Source: Monodelphis domestica (Eukaryota > Chordata > Mammalia > Didelphimorphia > Didelphidae). Taken from it: a DNA stretch of 64,000 nucleotides. A program made the position numbers and the translations under genes. Below, in pieces: positions 22,928 to 33,530 of the stretch (its first letter is position 1; every line of letters starts with the position of its first letter). Under the pieces are notes generated by a model. The model was given only the letters and a program-made list of their open reading frames with translations. It searched no databases and was not told where the DNA came from. The stretch spans positions 209,215,753-209,279,752 of the forward strand of contig NC_077229.1 of the NCBI RefSeq assembly GCF_027887165.1. The letters run 5' to 3'.

Positions 22928-23889
22928 GATATATATTAATTTAAGGTCACCAAGGAATTCAGCTATGTAATTCCTTAATGAAAACTCAAGTCAGCTGTCA
23001 ACCTTTTATGGAGTTTTAATTACAAACAGGAGGAAGAAAGGAATTAGAGATAGAGAGATAGAGGGAGAGAGAAAGGGGAGAGAAGGGAATAGGGCTTAAA
23101 TACCCCTTCTGTTTAGGCTGGGCCAAAAGGCCCAAGCCCTTAGATAGCTGGGGCAAAGAAAGGAGATCAGTCCCTATTACTCACGTGACCAAAAATGGAG
23201 AAACAGTCTCCGGGGCCCCCACCTTCAGCTTCCTTCAGCGCAAGCTTCTCAGAGCACACCGCAACCACTTCGACAAACTCCTCAACCACCTCTCCCACGA
23301 GTCTTCAGACCCCCCTATCCTTAAGGAAACCATCCAAGTTCCCTCCCCTCAGTCCTCACATCTACCAATCACTGTCCATCAATTTCCCTGTGCCAATGGA
23401 GGCTCTAGCTTAACCCAGGACCGCCCAGAGGTCTCTGGCTTTGCACATGTCTGTTGAAGGTCATATTTTCAAATAATTAAATCTTTGATCCTTTGCTACA
23501 GCCCTTTCTAAATCCTGTTAACCTGAGTAGGGTAGAGATTGGAATAATTAAATTTTGATCTAGGCTGCAGCCCTTACTCAATCCTGTTAGGACTGAATAG
23601 GGTGGAGATTGATTCCAAGTATCTCCATTGTATCAATTCTAAAATCAATCATGACTCAAAGAAATTCCTGTTCTATGCTTAAGCATAGGTCAAAGTCCTT
23701 TCCATTGTTCAGCAAAAGGTTTCTGTCCTAAAGTAATCTTAAGAAAGGAGGAGAAGGAACCTCCCATGCCAATGGGGTTCACATTCCAATAGTCAAGACC
23801 CACTATCAATAGGAAATTTTTCAAGTATGAAATTTCCCAATGGTGAAATTTCCAACATTTATAAGTCTAAGAAATTTTTGAGGTTTACA
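22928..23889 (-). mobile_element. ERV LTR, copy C of the 11723/56557 family
   Basis: Same element order as copy A: 'GGTCACCAAGGAATTC', an AGAGAGA tract near 23045, 'CTACCAATCACTG', 'AGCAAAAGGTTTCTGTCCTA', 'CACTATCAATAGGAAATTTT' and an end in 'GAGGTTTACA'. It is more diverged than A and B. Terminal bases are approximate. Confidence 0.7.
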
Positions 23890-23894
23890 GTGCC

Positions 23895-24118
23895 AACAAA
23901 TTTTGAGTCAGGAAGACCTGAATTAGAATCCTGCTTCAGATATTTCCTAGCTGTGTGACTCTTGGCAAGTCATTTATTCTTTTAGTCTTAATTACTTCAT
24001 CTGTAAAATGGAGATAAACAGAACACCTGCCTCACATGATTGTTGTGATGATCAAATGAGATAACACAAATTTTTATAAGCCTTAAAGTGCTATATAAAT
24101 AATATCATAGTTATTATT
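23895..24118 (+). mobile_element. MIR-type SINE
   Basis: 'GAGTCAGGAAGACCTGAATT', 'CTAGCTGTGTGACTCTTGGC', 'ATCTGTAAAATGGAGATAAA' and 'ATAAGCCTTAAAGTGCTATA' give a nearly complete MIR. Confidence 0.85.
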
Positions 24119-24375
24119 GTCAACTAAATATTGACTACTATGTTTGTTGCACTCTGCTAGGCACTGGGGAAGATTCAGACTATAGATAGAATGTAATCTC
24201 TGTCCCATAGATTAGTAAGGAAATAAGACACAAAACCCAGATATGGATAATAAACAATACTATAAGGGCATTAGAAACTTGAATAGATTTCAAGAGGGAA
24301 GGTCAAAAAAGCTTTCAAGGAAGGAGATGGCATTTGAGTTGGGATTAAAGGGCTGGCAGTTCAACAGATGAAAAG
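24119..24375 (-). mobile_element. L2 3' end
   Basis: 'CTCTGCTAGGCACTGGGGAA' and 'GAAGGAGATGGCATTTGAGT' are the antisense L2 3' end and its upstream segment. Confidence 0.6.
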
Positions 24376-24384
24376 AGGAAGAAT

Positions 24385-24472
24385 ACACACATACACGTAT
24401 ATGTTCACATAAATAGATATGTTCAAATATATGTATAAACATGATTATTTATACATATATGGTATGCACATA
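24385..24472 (+). repeat. ATAC/TATG-rich microsatellite
   Basis: Imperfect ACAC/ATATG units. Confidence 0.6.
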
Positions 24473-24489
24473 TGCATAGTAATAGATTT

Positions 24490-24605
24490 ACTCGACAACA
24501 ATAATTAGAGCTTGCATTTATAAGGATTTTTAAAACTTGCAAAGTATTTGCCTTACAACAAACTACCTGTTCAATTGTATCTTATAATGTAGGCAAGATG
24601 TACTT
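24490..24605 (-). mobile_element. MIR fragment (weak)
   Basis: 'TTAGAGCTTGCATTTATAAG' and 'CTTGCAAAGTATTTGCCTTA' resemble the antisense 3' part of MIR. Confidence 0.35.
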
Positions 24606-24639
24606 CTCAAATACTTTCCTTACCCTGATGTTGAAGAGT

Positions 24640-24960
24640 GTGGCTTATCTCTTTCTAGTGGCTTTGTATTTCATTTGGAGATCTTCTAGGTTTTGATGCA
24701 ATCAATGCAATGTCATCTGTAAATAGGAACATTTGGAGAAAACTTGACAATGAGTGGGAGCCCCTCCTATGTGGAATCTGAGGTAACCACCACTGGTCAC
24801 TGAGGTGGAGAAACAAAACTTTTCGTGGAGGATGGCTTAATGACCATGAGTTCAATTGACATTTCTCATTTAGGTTTTTTGCCTGGCAGACTGGGAAATA
24901 TATTGATTGATATAGCCAAGAAGAGGCTCTGACATTTTTTATTATTTCATTTGTCATCTC
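24640..24960 (-). mobile_element. RTE-clade LINE, reverse-transcriptase scrap
   Basis: The 100-residue minus-strand frame ends with 'FLFTDDIALIASKP', which matches the RTE/BovB-type reverse-transcriptase box around the catalytic aspartates (usual form F.DDIVLI). The preceding residues are not clearly conserved. A decayed insertion. Confidence 0.6.
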
Positions 24961-25415
24961 TATTCTATCTTCAGTTTCTCCTTCAGAGAAAAGTTCCTGA
25001 GAAGACTGAGAAAAATCTGAATGAAACCAGAGGATAAGATCTGAGTTTTACAAAATTTCCAAGGTGGTATATGTTCTTTACTCACTTATCATCTATCATT
25101 TTGTCTGGAAAGGGTGCTTGAAGAAGAACAGAATGAAATGAATACCATCTACTGTCTTTTTTTTTCTTTTTTTCTTCCTTTTATCTCCTTTTCCCTTTTT
25201 ATTCTTTCCTTTTCTTTTTATCTAAAAATTATTAAAACATTTTTTTCATCCAGCAGACTTTTGCCAACAAAACCCTTTTACAAAGTATATTCCAAGGGGG
25301 GCATGGAAGTAGTACAGGTAAAAGAGGAACAATAACCAAATTTAATTATCTACTAAAAGGATGGATGAGTCCTTTAAATTTGGTATTGTCTTCAAGTTTA
25401 ATTGGCCTAAAATCA
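24961..25415. other. Intergenic, T-rich low-complexity tract
   Basis: 25145-25250 is T/C-rich. No gene is visible. Confidence 0.45.
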
Positions 25416-25419
25416 TTCT

Positions 25420-25905
25420 AAATTTTATGTATGAAATTTTCATCTTCTGTGTGCATATGTAACATGTACTTCCTATTGATGCAGTGCAAAAGGAGCAGAA
25501 GCAGGAGAACATTGAACAGAGAGACAGATACACTGTGGCACAATTGAATGTAATGGACTTCTCTACTAGCAGCAATGCAATGACCCAGGAAAATCCAGAG
25601 GAACTTAGGAGAAAGAACACTATCCACATCCAGAGAAAGAACTGAGGGAGCAGAAATGTATTAGAAAAATGTATGATGAACCACGTAATGTGATAGGGGT
25701 TTTAGCATTTTGATGTTGAAGGATTGCTCTACTGCAAATATGAATAACATGGAAATAGATTTTGAACAATGATACATGTGTAACCCAGTGGAACTGCTTC
25801 TTGGCTTTGGGAGGGAGGAGGAAAAAGTGTGTGTGGGATCATGAATCATGTAACTACAGAAAAATATTCTAAATAAAAAAGGAAAAAATACATTAAAAAA
25901 TAACA
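25420..25905 (+). mobile_element. L1 3' end, 5'-truncated
   Basis: 'CAGGAGAACATTGAACAGAG', 'TCCAGAGAAAGAACTGAGGG', 'CATGTGTAACCCAGTGGAAC' and an A-rich tail near 25875. This is the last part of ORF2 plus the 3' UTR in plus orientation. Confidence 0.75.
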
Positions 25906-26199
25906 CGTACTTTCTCAGATTCTCTACATTATGTAGTGTTCCACTTTAAGAAGAAATTTAACTCTCTAGCTGAGTAATAAGGATTGTTAATAACTTTTGT
26001 TTCTGGAAATGAATACAATATTCTGAGATATGTGGGTATATTATTGATATAAAGCACAAACTGAAATGAACCCCTTGTTTCTTCAGGTGAAATGATATCC
26101 AAACCATCCCATTTTCCTTCTCCTGATTGCCCTCTACTCCCTTTTAAGCATTTCAGTAGAGAAGCCAAAGGGCATTCTTGCATATGATTCTCTTGCTTT
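25906..26199. other. Intergenic sequence, nothing recognised
   Basis: A 92-residue minus-strand frame without domain features. Confidence 0.4.
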
Positions 26200-26460
26200 T
26201 TTGCCAAGAATGTTTTACATGTGTAACTTTTGCCTAATCTTTCTGGGGCCCCAGTCTTTCATGTTACTTCCCAGCAGTCTTATAATCATGCCAACAACCC
26301 TTATGTTATCTTTCTCCTTTAGAATGTAAGCTCTTCAAGGAATTATGGAGGGACTATCTTGCTTATTTATATGCCCAGTACTTTCTCTGTCTCTGTCTTT
26401 CAATCTCTCTGTCTTCATCTTTCTCTGCCTGTCTCTCATCTTTATTTTGTGCTTGTACAT
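26200..26460 (+). mobile_element. Weak L2 3' end followed by a TCTCTG tract
   Basis: 'TTTAGAATGTAAGCTCTTCA' and 'AGGAATTATGGAGGGACTAT' resemble L2 near its 3' end. 26385-26450 is (TCTCTG)-rich. Confidence 0.4.
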
Positions 26461-26689
26461 TCTGACTGAGAGAAGTAATTAAGACTCTTCTTAAAGTATT
26501 TAGTAATTTAAGCTAGTAAAATAAAACAATTTAAAATGATAAACTAACTTGTTCTATCCTTTCTCATAGATTTACAGAATACTAGTACTGAAAGTATTCT
26601 TGGAATTCATCTTGTGGAACCCCTTCATTTAGATAGGTGAATCTGTATTGTCTTCTTTCCTCAACACCCAGAGTTACAGTCATCTTTGT
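26461..26689. other. Intergenic sequence
   Basis: Possible faint MIR scrap around 26590-26640; nothing firm. Confidence 0.35.
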
Positions 26690-26942
26690 TCCTACTGTTC
26701 AGCTGTTTGATTGGTGTCTAACTCTGCGTGACCCCATTTGGAGTTTTCTTGGAAAAGATCCTGGAGTGGCTTGCCATTTCCTTCTCCAGCCCATTTCACA
26801 GATGAGGAAACTGAGGCAAAGAGGGCTAAATGATTTGCCCAGGGTCACAAAGATAGTAAATGTCTGAGGCTGAATTTGAACTCTCCAGATCTTCTTGGCT
26901 TCAGCCCAGACACTCTAGCCATTGCACTACCTAGCTTCCTAG
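26690..26942 (-). mobile_element. tRNA-derived marsupial SINE, long form
   Basis: The complete antisense order is present: 'GACCCCATTTGGAGTTTTCT', 'GAGGAAACTGAGGCAAAGAG', 'TGATTTGCCCAGGGTCACAA', 'CATTGCACTACCTAGCTTCC'. Confidence 0.9.
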
Positions 26943-27485
26943 TTTTAGTTATAGGCCATCATTATTTATAGAAGTTTAAAGATAGCAGCTGAAGCTCATC
27001 TGGCAGCAAGAGAACAACCTGAGTCCAAAGGCTGACAAACTAAATAACACAGATCCTGGGATCATGGTAGAGCTTTCTTCCTTGTTGGCTACACCATTGG
27101 AAACCCATGAGTAGAAATATGTTCTTTTACAGATTAGATTTAAGACCAAAATTACCCTTTCTGAACTATGTGGTGGAGTTGAATTTTGCACATTTGTCTA
27201 CTGTGAGTGGAACTCTGCTAAATATACGCATAAAGGAAGAGTCAGGCTGCCATGACACCAAGATTTATAGTGGGATAAGAGAAAACTATCTTGCATTCCA
27301 TTTACGTACTGAAATTTTGAAGAAATCCAGTGCTTCAATAACTCTTAATTTAGACTTCCCCTTGGCCATAAGAACTAAATGGAACTTCCATTCCTTTGCT
27401 TATAACAAAGAGAGTTATAGAAAGTGGAAGCAAAATTAAAGAAGTGAGATTAAAAGTAATGACACTGATTTTTTTTTCTTAAAAA
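26943..27485. other. Intergenic sequence, nothing recognised
   Basis: A 110-residue plus-strand frame at 27107-27439 starts with ATG but shows no domain, repeat or splice context. I judge it to be chance. Confidence 0.4.
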
Positions 27486-27489
27486 CAAT

Positions 27490-27840
27490 TGTAACAGAAT
27501 GTAAGCATCCCCACTTTTGATGAAAAATGTGATCCATCTCCAGAGAAAGAACTGATATCGAGACAGAAAGTAGATTGAAGAATACTATTTTTCACTTTAT
27601 TTTATTTGTGTTTTTATTTTTGGTTTTTGATTTTATATGAATATTCTCTTACAACATGGCCAATATGAGAGTATGTTTTGCATGATCATACAATATAACC
27701 CAGATCAAATTGTTTACCATCTCAAGCAGGGGGAAGGGAAGACAATTTAGATTTCATCATTTCACAAAAGGTATGCTTAAATTGTTGTTACATATAATTG
27801 GGAAAATATTAAATAACTTTTAAAAGTTGAATTGAAAAAA
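27490..27840 (+). mobile_element. L1 3' UTR, second family
   Basis: 'GTGATCCATCTCCAGAGAAA' and 'AATATAACCCAGATCAAATT' followed by 'CTCAAGCAGGGGGAAGGGAA' are L1 3' UTR phrases in plus orientation, ending in A-rich sequence. Confidence 0.65.
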
Positions 27841-28384
27841 TTTAAGCTTTCCAGTGAGGGTTTTTGAGTGGCTACACCCTGATTGTTGTCTATGCTCTCA
27901 ACGCTTTTGTAATTGTGCTTACAGATTTTATTACTTAAAAGTCATAACTCGTTTTTTCCCAAAGTGCACTATGCAACTTGACCATTCACTCTGTTCTGTA
28001 TTACCCTGGATGATTCCCACAAATTAAAGCCACTCTCAATTTATTACCATTGAGAATATCCATAGAATCTTCAGTTCAAGAGCATTTTAGATATTAGTCT
28101 AACATTTATCTAAATCCTAAAGTCTGTCTACATTATCCCTTAAAGGTGGTCATCTAGCCTCTACTTAAATATCATTAGTGATGGGAGTCTCCCTACTTAT
28201 TGAGATATAATGTCTCAGAACGTGCTAAACTAACCTGACTTCCTTTTGAGATCAAGGCTGTAGTTATATCTTTCCTTGAATTTTAGCAAAATATTTTTGA
28301 AAGACTCCTATGGGATTCTTGTGGGAAGAAAATGTAGGCTAAGCTGTAGAAGAGTTTGAAACTCACATGATTTGACATAAAGAA
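27841..28384. other. Intergenic, possible CR1/L3 scrap (minus)
   Basis: 28150-28230 ('CATCTAGCCTCTACTTAAAT' ... 'GATGGGAGTCTCCCTACTTA') resembles antisense CR1/L3. The remainder is unassigned. Confidence 0.35.
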
Positions 28385-28841
28385 TAATTATTGGTGGTTC
28401 AGTGCCAACCCAGATGTAAGTCTCTAGGGGACTCCTCTAGAGTGTGGTGCTTGGCCTGTGCTGTTTAACATTTTGTTTCAATTACTTGGATAAAAGCATA
28501 AATAGCATGCTTGCTGAATTTGCAAATGTGATAAGGCAAGGAGGAGAAAACTAATACATCAGATGACAGTATTAAGAGTAAAAAGATTTAGACAATAAAA
28601 GATTGGGTCAAATGAAATAAGCTGAAATTTAATGAGGATAAATTTAAAAATGTTTATTTAGGTTCAGAAAATCAATTTCATAAGTACAAGATGGGGGAGG
28701 TATGGTTAGATGGCAATTTCTCTAAAAAAGGGAGACTAAAAAAGTGTGTTAGAAAATTACAAGATTAATATGAGTCAGCAATGGGATGTCACAGCCAACA
28801 GCCCTAATGTGATTTTAATCTATGTTAAGAAGGGGTAGAAT
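28385..28841 (+). mobile_element. CR1/L3 LINE, end of reverse-transcriptase ORF
   Basis: 'GTGCTTGGCCTGTGCTGTTT', 'TGAATTTGCAAATGTGATAA', 'TGAAATTTAATGAGGATAAA', 'AATATGAGTCAGCAATGGGA' and 'ACAGCCAACAGCCCTAATGT' follow the CR1/L3 RT region. 'FANVIRQGGE' replaces the usual FADD-type box, so the protein is dead. It is interrupted at 28842 by a SINE. Confidence 0.75.
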
Positions 28842-29031
28842 TGGGGCAACGGGGTGGCTCAGTGGATTGAGAGTCAGACTTAGAGATGAGAAGTCCTGGG
28901 TTCAAGTGTGGTCTCAGACACTTCCTAGCTGTGTGACCCTGGGAAAGTCACAGCCCCCTTTAACTAGTCCTTACTTGGAAACAATGCACAGTTTTGACTC
29001 CAAGACGGAAGGTAAGGGTTTAAAAAAAAAA
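28842..29031 (+). mobile_element. tRNA-derived marsupial SINE, short form
   Basis: The head 'GGGGCAACGGGGTGGCTCAG', B-box area 'GGGTTCAAGTGTGG', 'CTAGCTGTGTGACCCTGGGA' and an A-rich tail at 29020 make this a nearly full copy with low divergence. Confidence 0.9.
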
Positions 29032-29445
29032 GAAGAGAAAAGAAGTTGCAGAGTGTCTAAGATCAGGATGACGATTATCCTGCTGGATGATGAATACTCG
29101 ATCCTAGTCAAATCGTAATTGGAATATTATCTTCTGTTCTGAATGATGTGTTTTTGGAAGGTGGTTGATAAAGTAAAAAGTAAACAGAAGAGCGCAGCCA
29201 GAGTAGAGTTTTCAGTTGATGTCTATCTAGGGATCATTTGAAGAAGCTGGAAATGTTCAACCTGGAGGAGAAAAGACAGGAGGGGGGGGTGAAGGTCATA
29301 ACGGTTCTTTTCAAGTAAAGGGAAAAGTTGTTGCTTCCAAAGAGCCTGCATTTTTTTTTTGCCCAGAGGGTAGATTTAAGAATAATGTGTAGCAGAGACA
29401 CAGAGGCAAATCTAGATTCAAATTCCTATCAGATAAGATGGGCTG
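29032..29445 (+). mobile_element. CR1/L3 LINE, continuation
   Basis: 'GGATCATTTGAAGAAGCTGG', 'ATGTTCAACCTGGAGGAGAA', 'TTTGCCCAGAGGGTAGATTT' and 'AGAGACACAGAGGCAAATCT' continue the CR1/L3 copy towards its 3' end. Confidence 0.75.
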
Positions 29446-29447
29446 TG

Positions 29448-29700
29448 GGGCAGTTAAGTGGCACAGTGGATAGAGGCTGGACTTGAAATCTGGAAGACTT
29501 ATCTTCATGAGTTCAAGTCCAGTCTCAGACCCTTAGTAGCTGTGTGACCCTGGGCAAGTCACTTCACCCTGTTTGTCTCAGTTTCCTTATCTGTAAAATA
29601 AGCTGGAGAAAGAAATGACAAACCATTCCAGTATTTTTGCCAAGAAAACCCCAAAGAGGTCATGAAGAATTGGATGTGACTCAACAACAAATGACAACAG
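29448..29700 (+). mobile_element. tRNA-derived marsupial SINE, long form
   Basis: 'GGGGCAGTTAAGTGGCACAG', 'CTGTGTGACCCTGGGCAAGT', 'CTGTAAAATAAGCTGGAGAA' and 'TGTGACTCAACAACAAATGA' give a complete plus-strand copy inside the CR1/L3. Confidence 0.9.
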
Positions 29701-29875
29701 CCTCAGATAAGGTTAGTGAGTCCACTACCGCTCACAATCTTCCAGCAAAAGCCAGAAAATACTTGTCGGGTATGTTTAACAGGTGATGCTCACTTGCCTA
29801 TGATTGAGACTAGGTAGCCCTTGAAATTCTTCCAATATAGGTCTTTGATTCCATAATTCCTTGTTAATGATTTTT
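29701..29875 (+). mobile_element. CR1/L3 LINE, 3' terminus
   Basis: 'AGTGAGTCCACTACCGCTCA' and 'ACTTGTCGGGTATGTTTAAC' followed by 'GACTAGGTAGCCCTTGAAAT' correspond to the CR1/L3 3' end. Confidence 0.7.
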
Positions 29876-30345
29876 ATTCTGTTCTCCATAGACTCAAGAT
29901 TATTTTCCTAAGTAGAGGAAACCAAAGGAAAATATGAATTGACTAATAATTCCATCTTTTTTTCCAGGTGCTTTTTATCAGCTCATCTCATACCTTTCTT
30001 GAATTTTGTTTTGTCCCCAATATAGCTAGACAATCAATCCCTCCCTCTTTTTAAAAATCTCTAGTTTTTATTACAAATCTTAGCTTGCTTTGGGATTCAG
30101 CCTCCTTACTGGTACTTTACAATTCCTTACTATTCTTTTGAATCCATCTTCACTTACCTTCACTTGCTTCCATGTCTTATAAATGTTATCGAAAAATCAG
30201 AGTTTACGGCTGAGCCTGTGAGCCCCATTGTATCTTGAGAATCCTTCTCCTTTTTCTCTCCCATTGGAATCAGTTTTGACTGCCTTGTCCTAATTTCATT
30301 TTGAGAGCTTAATATCCCTAGACCCAACTTCTTTCATTATCATTA
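29876..30345. other. Intergenic, unassigned repeat-like sequence
   Basis: 29990-30190 reads like an unassigned LINE-type dispersed repeat. No gene is visible. Confidence 0.35.
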
Positions 30346-30505
30346 TCAATAATAATAATGCTCTGAATTTATATCACAAGATTTACAAATCATTCTTCTC
30401 ACAACAAGCCTGTGAAATATATACTACAGATAATTTTGTCTGTATTTCATAGATACAGACTTAACATTGGAGAAGCCAGTTAAATATCCCCAGATCAAAC
30501 CGGTC
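30346..30505 (-). mobile_element. MIR-like SINE
   Basis: 'CTGAATTTATATCACAAGAT' and 'CTCACAACAAGCCTGTGAAA' followed by 'TGTCTGTATTTCATAGATAC' form a diverged antisense MIR. Confidence 0.5.
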
Positions 30506-30527
30506 TTCTAGCATCACAACTAATACT

Positions 30528-30800
<273 letters not shown>

Positions 30801-31315
30801 TTGATGTATTCTTTATTATACCATTGTCTATTTCATTCTTAAATTCTTTGAAATTGGCTTCCCTAAAGTCTATGGCACATTTTAGATCACGACACACAAT
30901 TCTCCTTATAATCACAAATTCTAAAGCACATGCTTGGTTTCTGCAGGCCACTCAAATAGAATTCATAAGTGTTTTGAGGAATGGAAACATGCTTGCCATA
31001 AGAGGATAGCCTCCCAAGGAGTCTACTTTGAGGGGGCTAGAATGCATTTGAATACTTGTTTAACTATCCAACATCTGGCATGTTTGCTTAAAATTAGTTA
31101 TAATTTTAGGTAGAGGGATGATCTGCTTTATTTCCTCAGGGAAACACTGAAATTGTGTGAGAAAAGTGACAAAGCTGTTCATATCCTCTACCCATTAAAA
31201 CCACCATCGTATACAAAAGTATTCATAGCATTCTTGTATATAGTAGCAAAAAGCTGGGAACAAAGTTGGTGTACACTGGATATTGTGGCATAGTAATATA
31301 ATAGAATGGTTGTTA
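30801..31315. other. Intergenic sequence, nothing recognised
   Basis: No coding exon or nameable repeat. Confidence 0.4.
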
Positions 31316-31545
31316 GTCCAATGGTTAGAGTGCTGGGCATATAGTCAAGAAGACTTACATTCAAATCCTTGCTAGCTGTGTGACCATTTATGAGTCACTT
31401 AACCTCCTTATCAGCCTCAGTTTTCTGAACAGCAAAATGGGGATAAAATAGCATTTACCTCCCAAGTTTATGAGGCTCAAATGAAATAATATTCGTAAAG
31501 TACTTAGCATATAGTATATGCTTAATAATTGTTGTTCCCTTCCTC
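31316..31545 (+). mobile_element. MIR-type SINE
   Basis: 'GGTTAGAGTGCTGGGCATAT', 'CTAGCTGTGTGACCATTTAT', 'CAGCAAAATGGGGATAAAAT' and 'GTAAAGTACTTAGCATATAG' show a nearly complete MIR. Confidence 0.8.
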
Positions 31546-31834
31546 TCCCTCTTCCCTCATTGTACTCCATGAAGCAACAAATATAAGGAACTTGGAGAAT
31601 CATGTGGAGATTTGTATGGGCTGATACAAGGCTGAAATAGGTAGAAGTTGGAGAACAATGATTATTGTTGCATAACAATACACAATGACAACAATAATAA
31701 AAATGAAAATGTCACTAAAGAGCAGCTGAACTCAGATTATTTATAAATGAGTTATTTCAGTCCTGGAAAACAACTGATGAAATACTACTCTATTGAGAGG
31801 GCATGGGAAAGGGAATAATATAAAATATAAACAG
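31546..31834. other. Intergenic sequence
   Basis: Nothing recognised. Confidence 0.4.
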
Positions 31835-31884
31835 GATGTCCCAAAGTTTTTAGTTTGGTTTTACATTAAGGCTTTTGGGACAAA
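31835..31884. mobile_element. Short inverted repeat, mariner-type MITE
   Basis: TGTCCCAAAGTTTTTAGT is followed after about 10 bp by ATTAAGGCTTTTGGGACA, an imperfect palindrome. Such short 'TGTCCCAAA' palindromes are typical of mariner-derived miniature elements. Confidence 0.5.
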
Positions 31885-32417
31885 GTGAATATTGTCAGTT
31901 GAGATCATTTCATTGGGTAGCTTTGTTTAACTGTTTCTGTTGTTCTTACACAGATGTGGTATATCAAGAAATGACTGGCGTAAGAAAAAAGGGATCAATA
32001 AAATATTAAGAAATACATTAAAATGAAAAAATCTTAATTGATTATATTTATTTTTTATATATAGTTTCTGGGAAAATCAGTCAAACTACTCAAACATATC
32101 TTTTGGTTCTAAAAAACAGTTCATTGTCTGGTACATTGCTTCAGGAAACCATCTGGGAAAATGTCTTACATGTTTGAAGAGCTGAATACTTAAATGTAAA
32201 ATAGAAGTCTTCCTGTTTATATAAATAAAAAGAGGAACCACACTGCATTTTTCACTTTAAATGAAATCACCAAAAAGCTTTCCTTCTTTCTAAAGAACTT
32301 AATTTTCCCTTTGAAATATAGTAACAAAAATTCAAATTTGTACACCTGCCCACATCAAGGTGAGATATTTCAAGAAAATTGAAATTGGCCCATTAATCCA
32401 ATTGGAGTTGAGTATTT
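31885..32417. other. Intergenic sequence, nothing recognised
   Basis: AT-rich. No coding exon. Confidence 0.4.
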
Positions 32418-32682
32418 GCTTTGTCTCTGTCTCTGTCTCTGTCTATCTGTCTGTCTTCTCTCTCTCCCTCTCTATCTCTCCCTCCCTCCCCCCTCCTTCC
32501 CTCCCTCCCCACTTTCTCTCTGTCTCTCTCTCTCTGTCTGTCGCTCTTTCTCTCTGTCTCTGTCTCTCTGTCTCTCTCTCTCTTTGTCTCTCTCTCTCTG
32601 TCTCTCTGTCTCTGTCTATCTCTGTCTCTGTCTTTCTGTCTCTCTCTGTCTCTGTCTGTCTGTCTCTTCTCTCTCTCTCTCC
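32418..32682 (+). repeat. Polypyrimidine tract, (TCTG/TCTC)n
   Basis: About 265 bp of TCTCTG, CTCT and CCCTCC units. The serine/leucine-rich plus frames and arginine/glutamate-rich minus frames over it are products of the repeat, not genes. Confidence 0.95.
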
Positions 32683-32998
32683 AGACTCCATGTTTCATTA
32701 TTGGAGGTTTCCATCTGAAGGACACAAGACAATATATTACTTGTGTCAAACACTAACACCTTTCACATTATGTGAAGTAATACAAAATCTTTGAAACAAA
32801 ATTATCTTAAATGCTTCCACATTCAAGAATCTTACTAATTGTAAGTGTGTTCTTCAATTATTTAATTCTAAGATTTGGGAGGGAGGGGCTGAGGCTTGGA
32901 TTTTATATGAAAACTTTGAATTTTATGCAGAGATGTCTGTGTTAAGGCCTTTAAAAGCATCGTGGGAAGATAGTAATGATAACTAATTATATTTATAA
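32683..32998. other. Intergenic sequence
   Basis: Nothing recognised. Confidence 0.4.
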
Positions 32999-32999
32999 C

Positions 33000-33268
33000 T
33001 GACATTTATATATATAATTATAATGATAATTACAACTGACATTTATATAACTCTTTAAAGTTTACAAAATACTTTACAAATATCTCATTTAATCCTCACA
33101 ACCTTATACTTTAGGGGTTAAGATTATGCCTCTTTTACAGATGGGATACCGACAAGTATGTATTAAATGACCTGTCCAGGATCACCTAACTAGAAAGAGT
33201 TCTGAGGTAGAATTAGAACTCTTGACACTATGACAAGTGCTACTCTACTACTACATCTAGCTCCTTAC
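33000..33268 (-). mobile_element. MIR-type SINE
   Basis: 'TATAACTCTTTAAAGTTTAC', 'CATTTAATCCTCACAACCTT' and 'TTTTACAGATGGGATACCGA' followed by 'AAATGACCTGTCCAGGATCA' show an antisense MIR. Confidence 0.75.
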
Positions 33269-33307
33269 ATATACACATAGAAATATCTTAGTAATTTTTA
33301 GAATATT

Positions 33308-33422
33308 GCCTTCCTAACTGTGTGATCCTGAGCAAGTCACTTAACCTCCTTTCCTTAACCCTTACAATTCTGTCTTGGAGTTGTTAATAGAACAGAAAGG
33401 AAGGATTAAAAAAAAAAGAACA
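33308..33422 (+). mobile_element. tRNA-SINE tail fragment
   Basis: 'CTAACTGTGTGATCCTGAGC' and 'TTCTGTCTTGGAGTTGTTAA' followed by an A-rich tail: a short-form SINE without its head. Confidence 0.65.
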
Positions 33423-33449
33423 ACACTGGCCCTCTTCATTATGCCATGT

Positions 33450-33530
33450 TTATTGATTAACAAGCATTTATTATGTGCCTTCCATATGCCAGGCACTGTA
33501 GGAGGTATTACTGATGAAGATACTGAAGCC
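33450..33530 (-). mobile_element. L2 3'-end fragment
   Basis: 'AAGCATTTATTATGTGCCTT' and 'ATATGCCAGGCACTGTAGGA' are the antisense L2 tail. Confidence 0.6.

Noticed and set aside
27107..27439. A 110-residue frame starting with ATG as a small gene
   Set aside because: No domain, signal, conserved motif, promoter or splice context; length is within chance expectation for 64 kb.
32360..32794. Serine/leucine-rich and arginine/glutamate-rich open frames on both strands
   Set aside because: They are artefacts of the polypyrimidine tract, mirrored on both strands.
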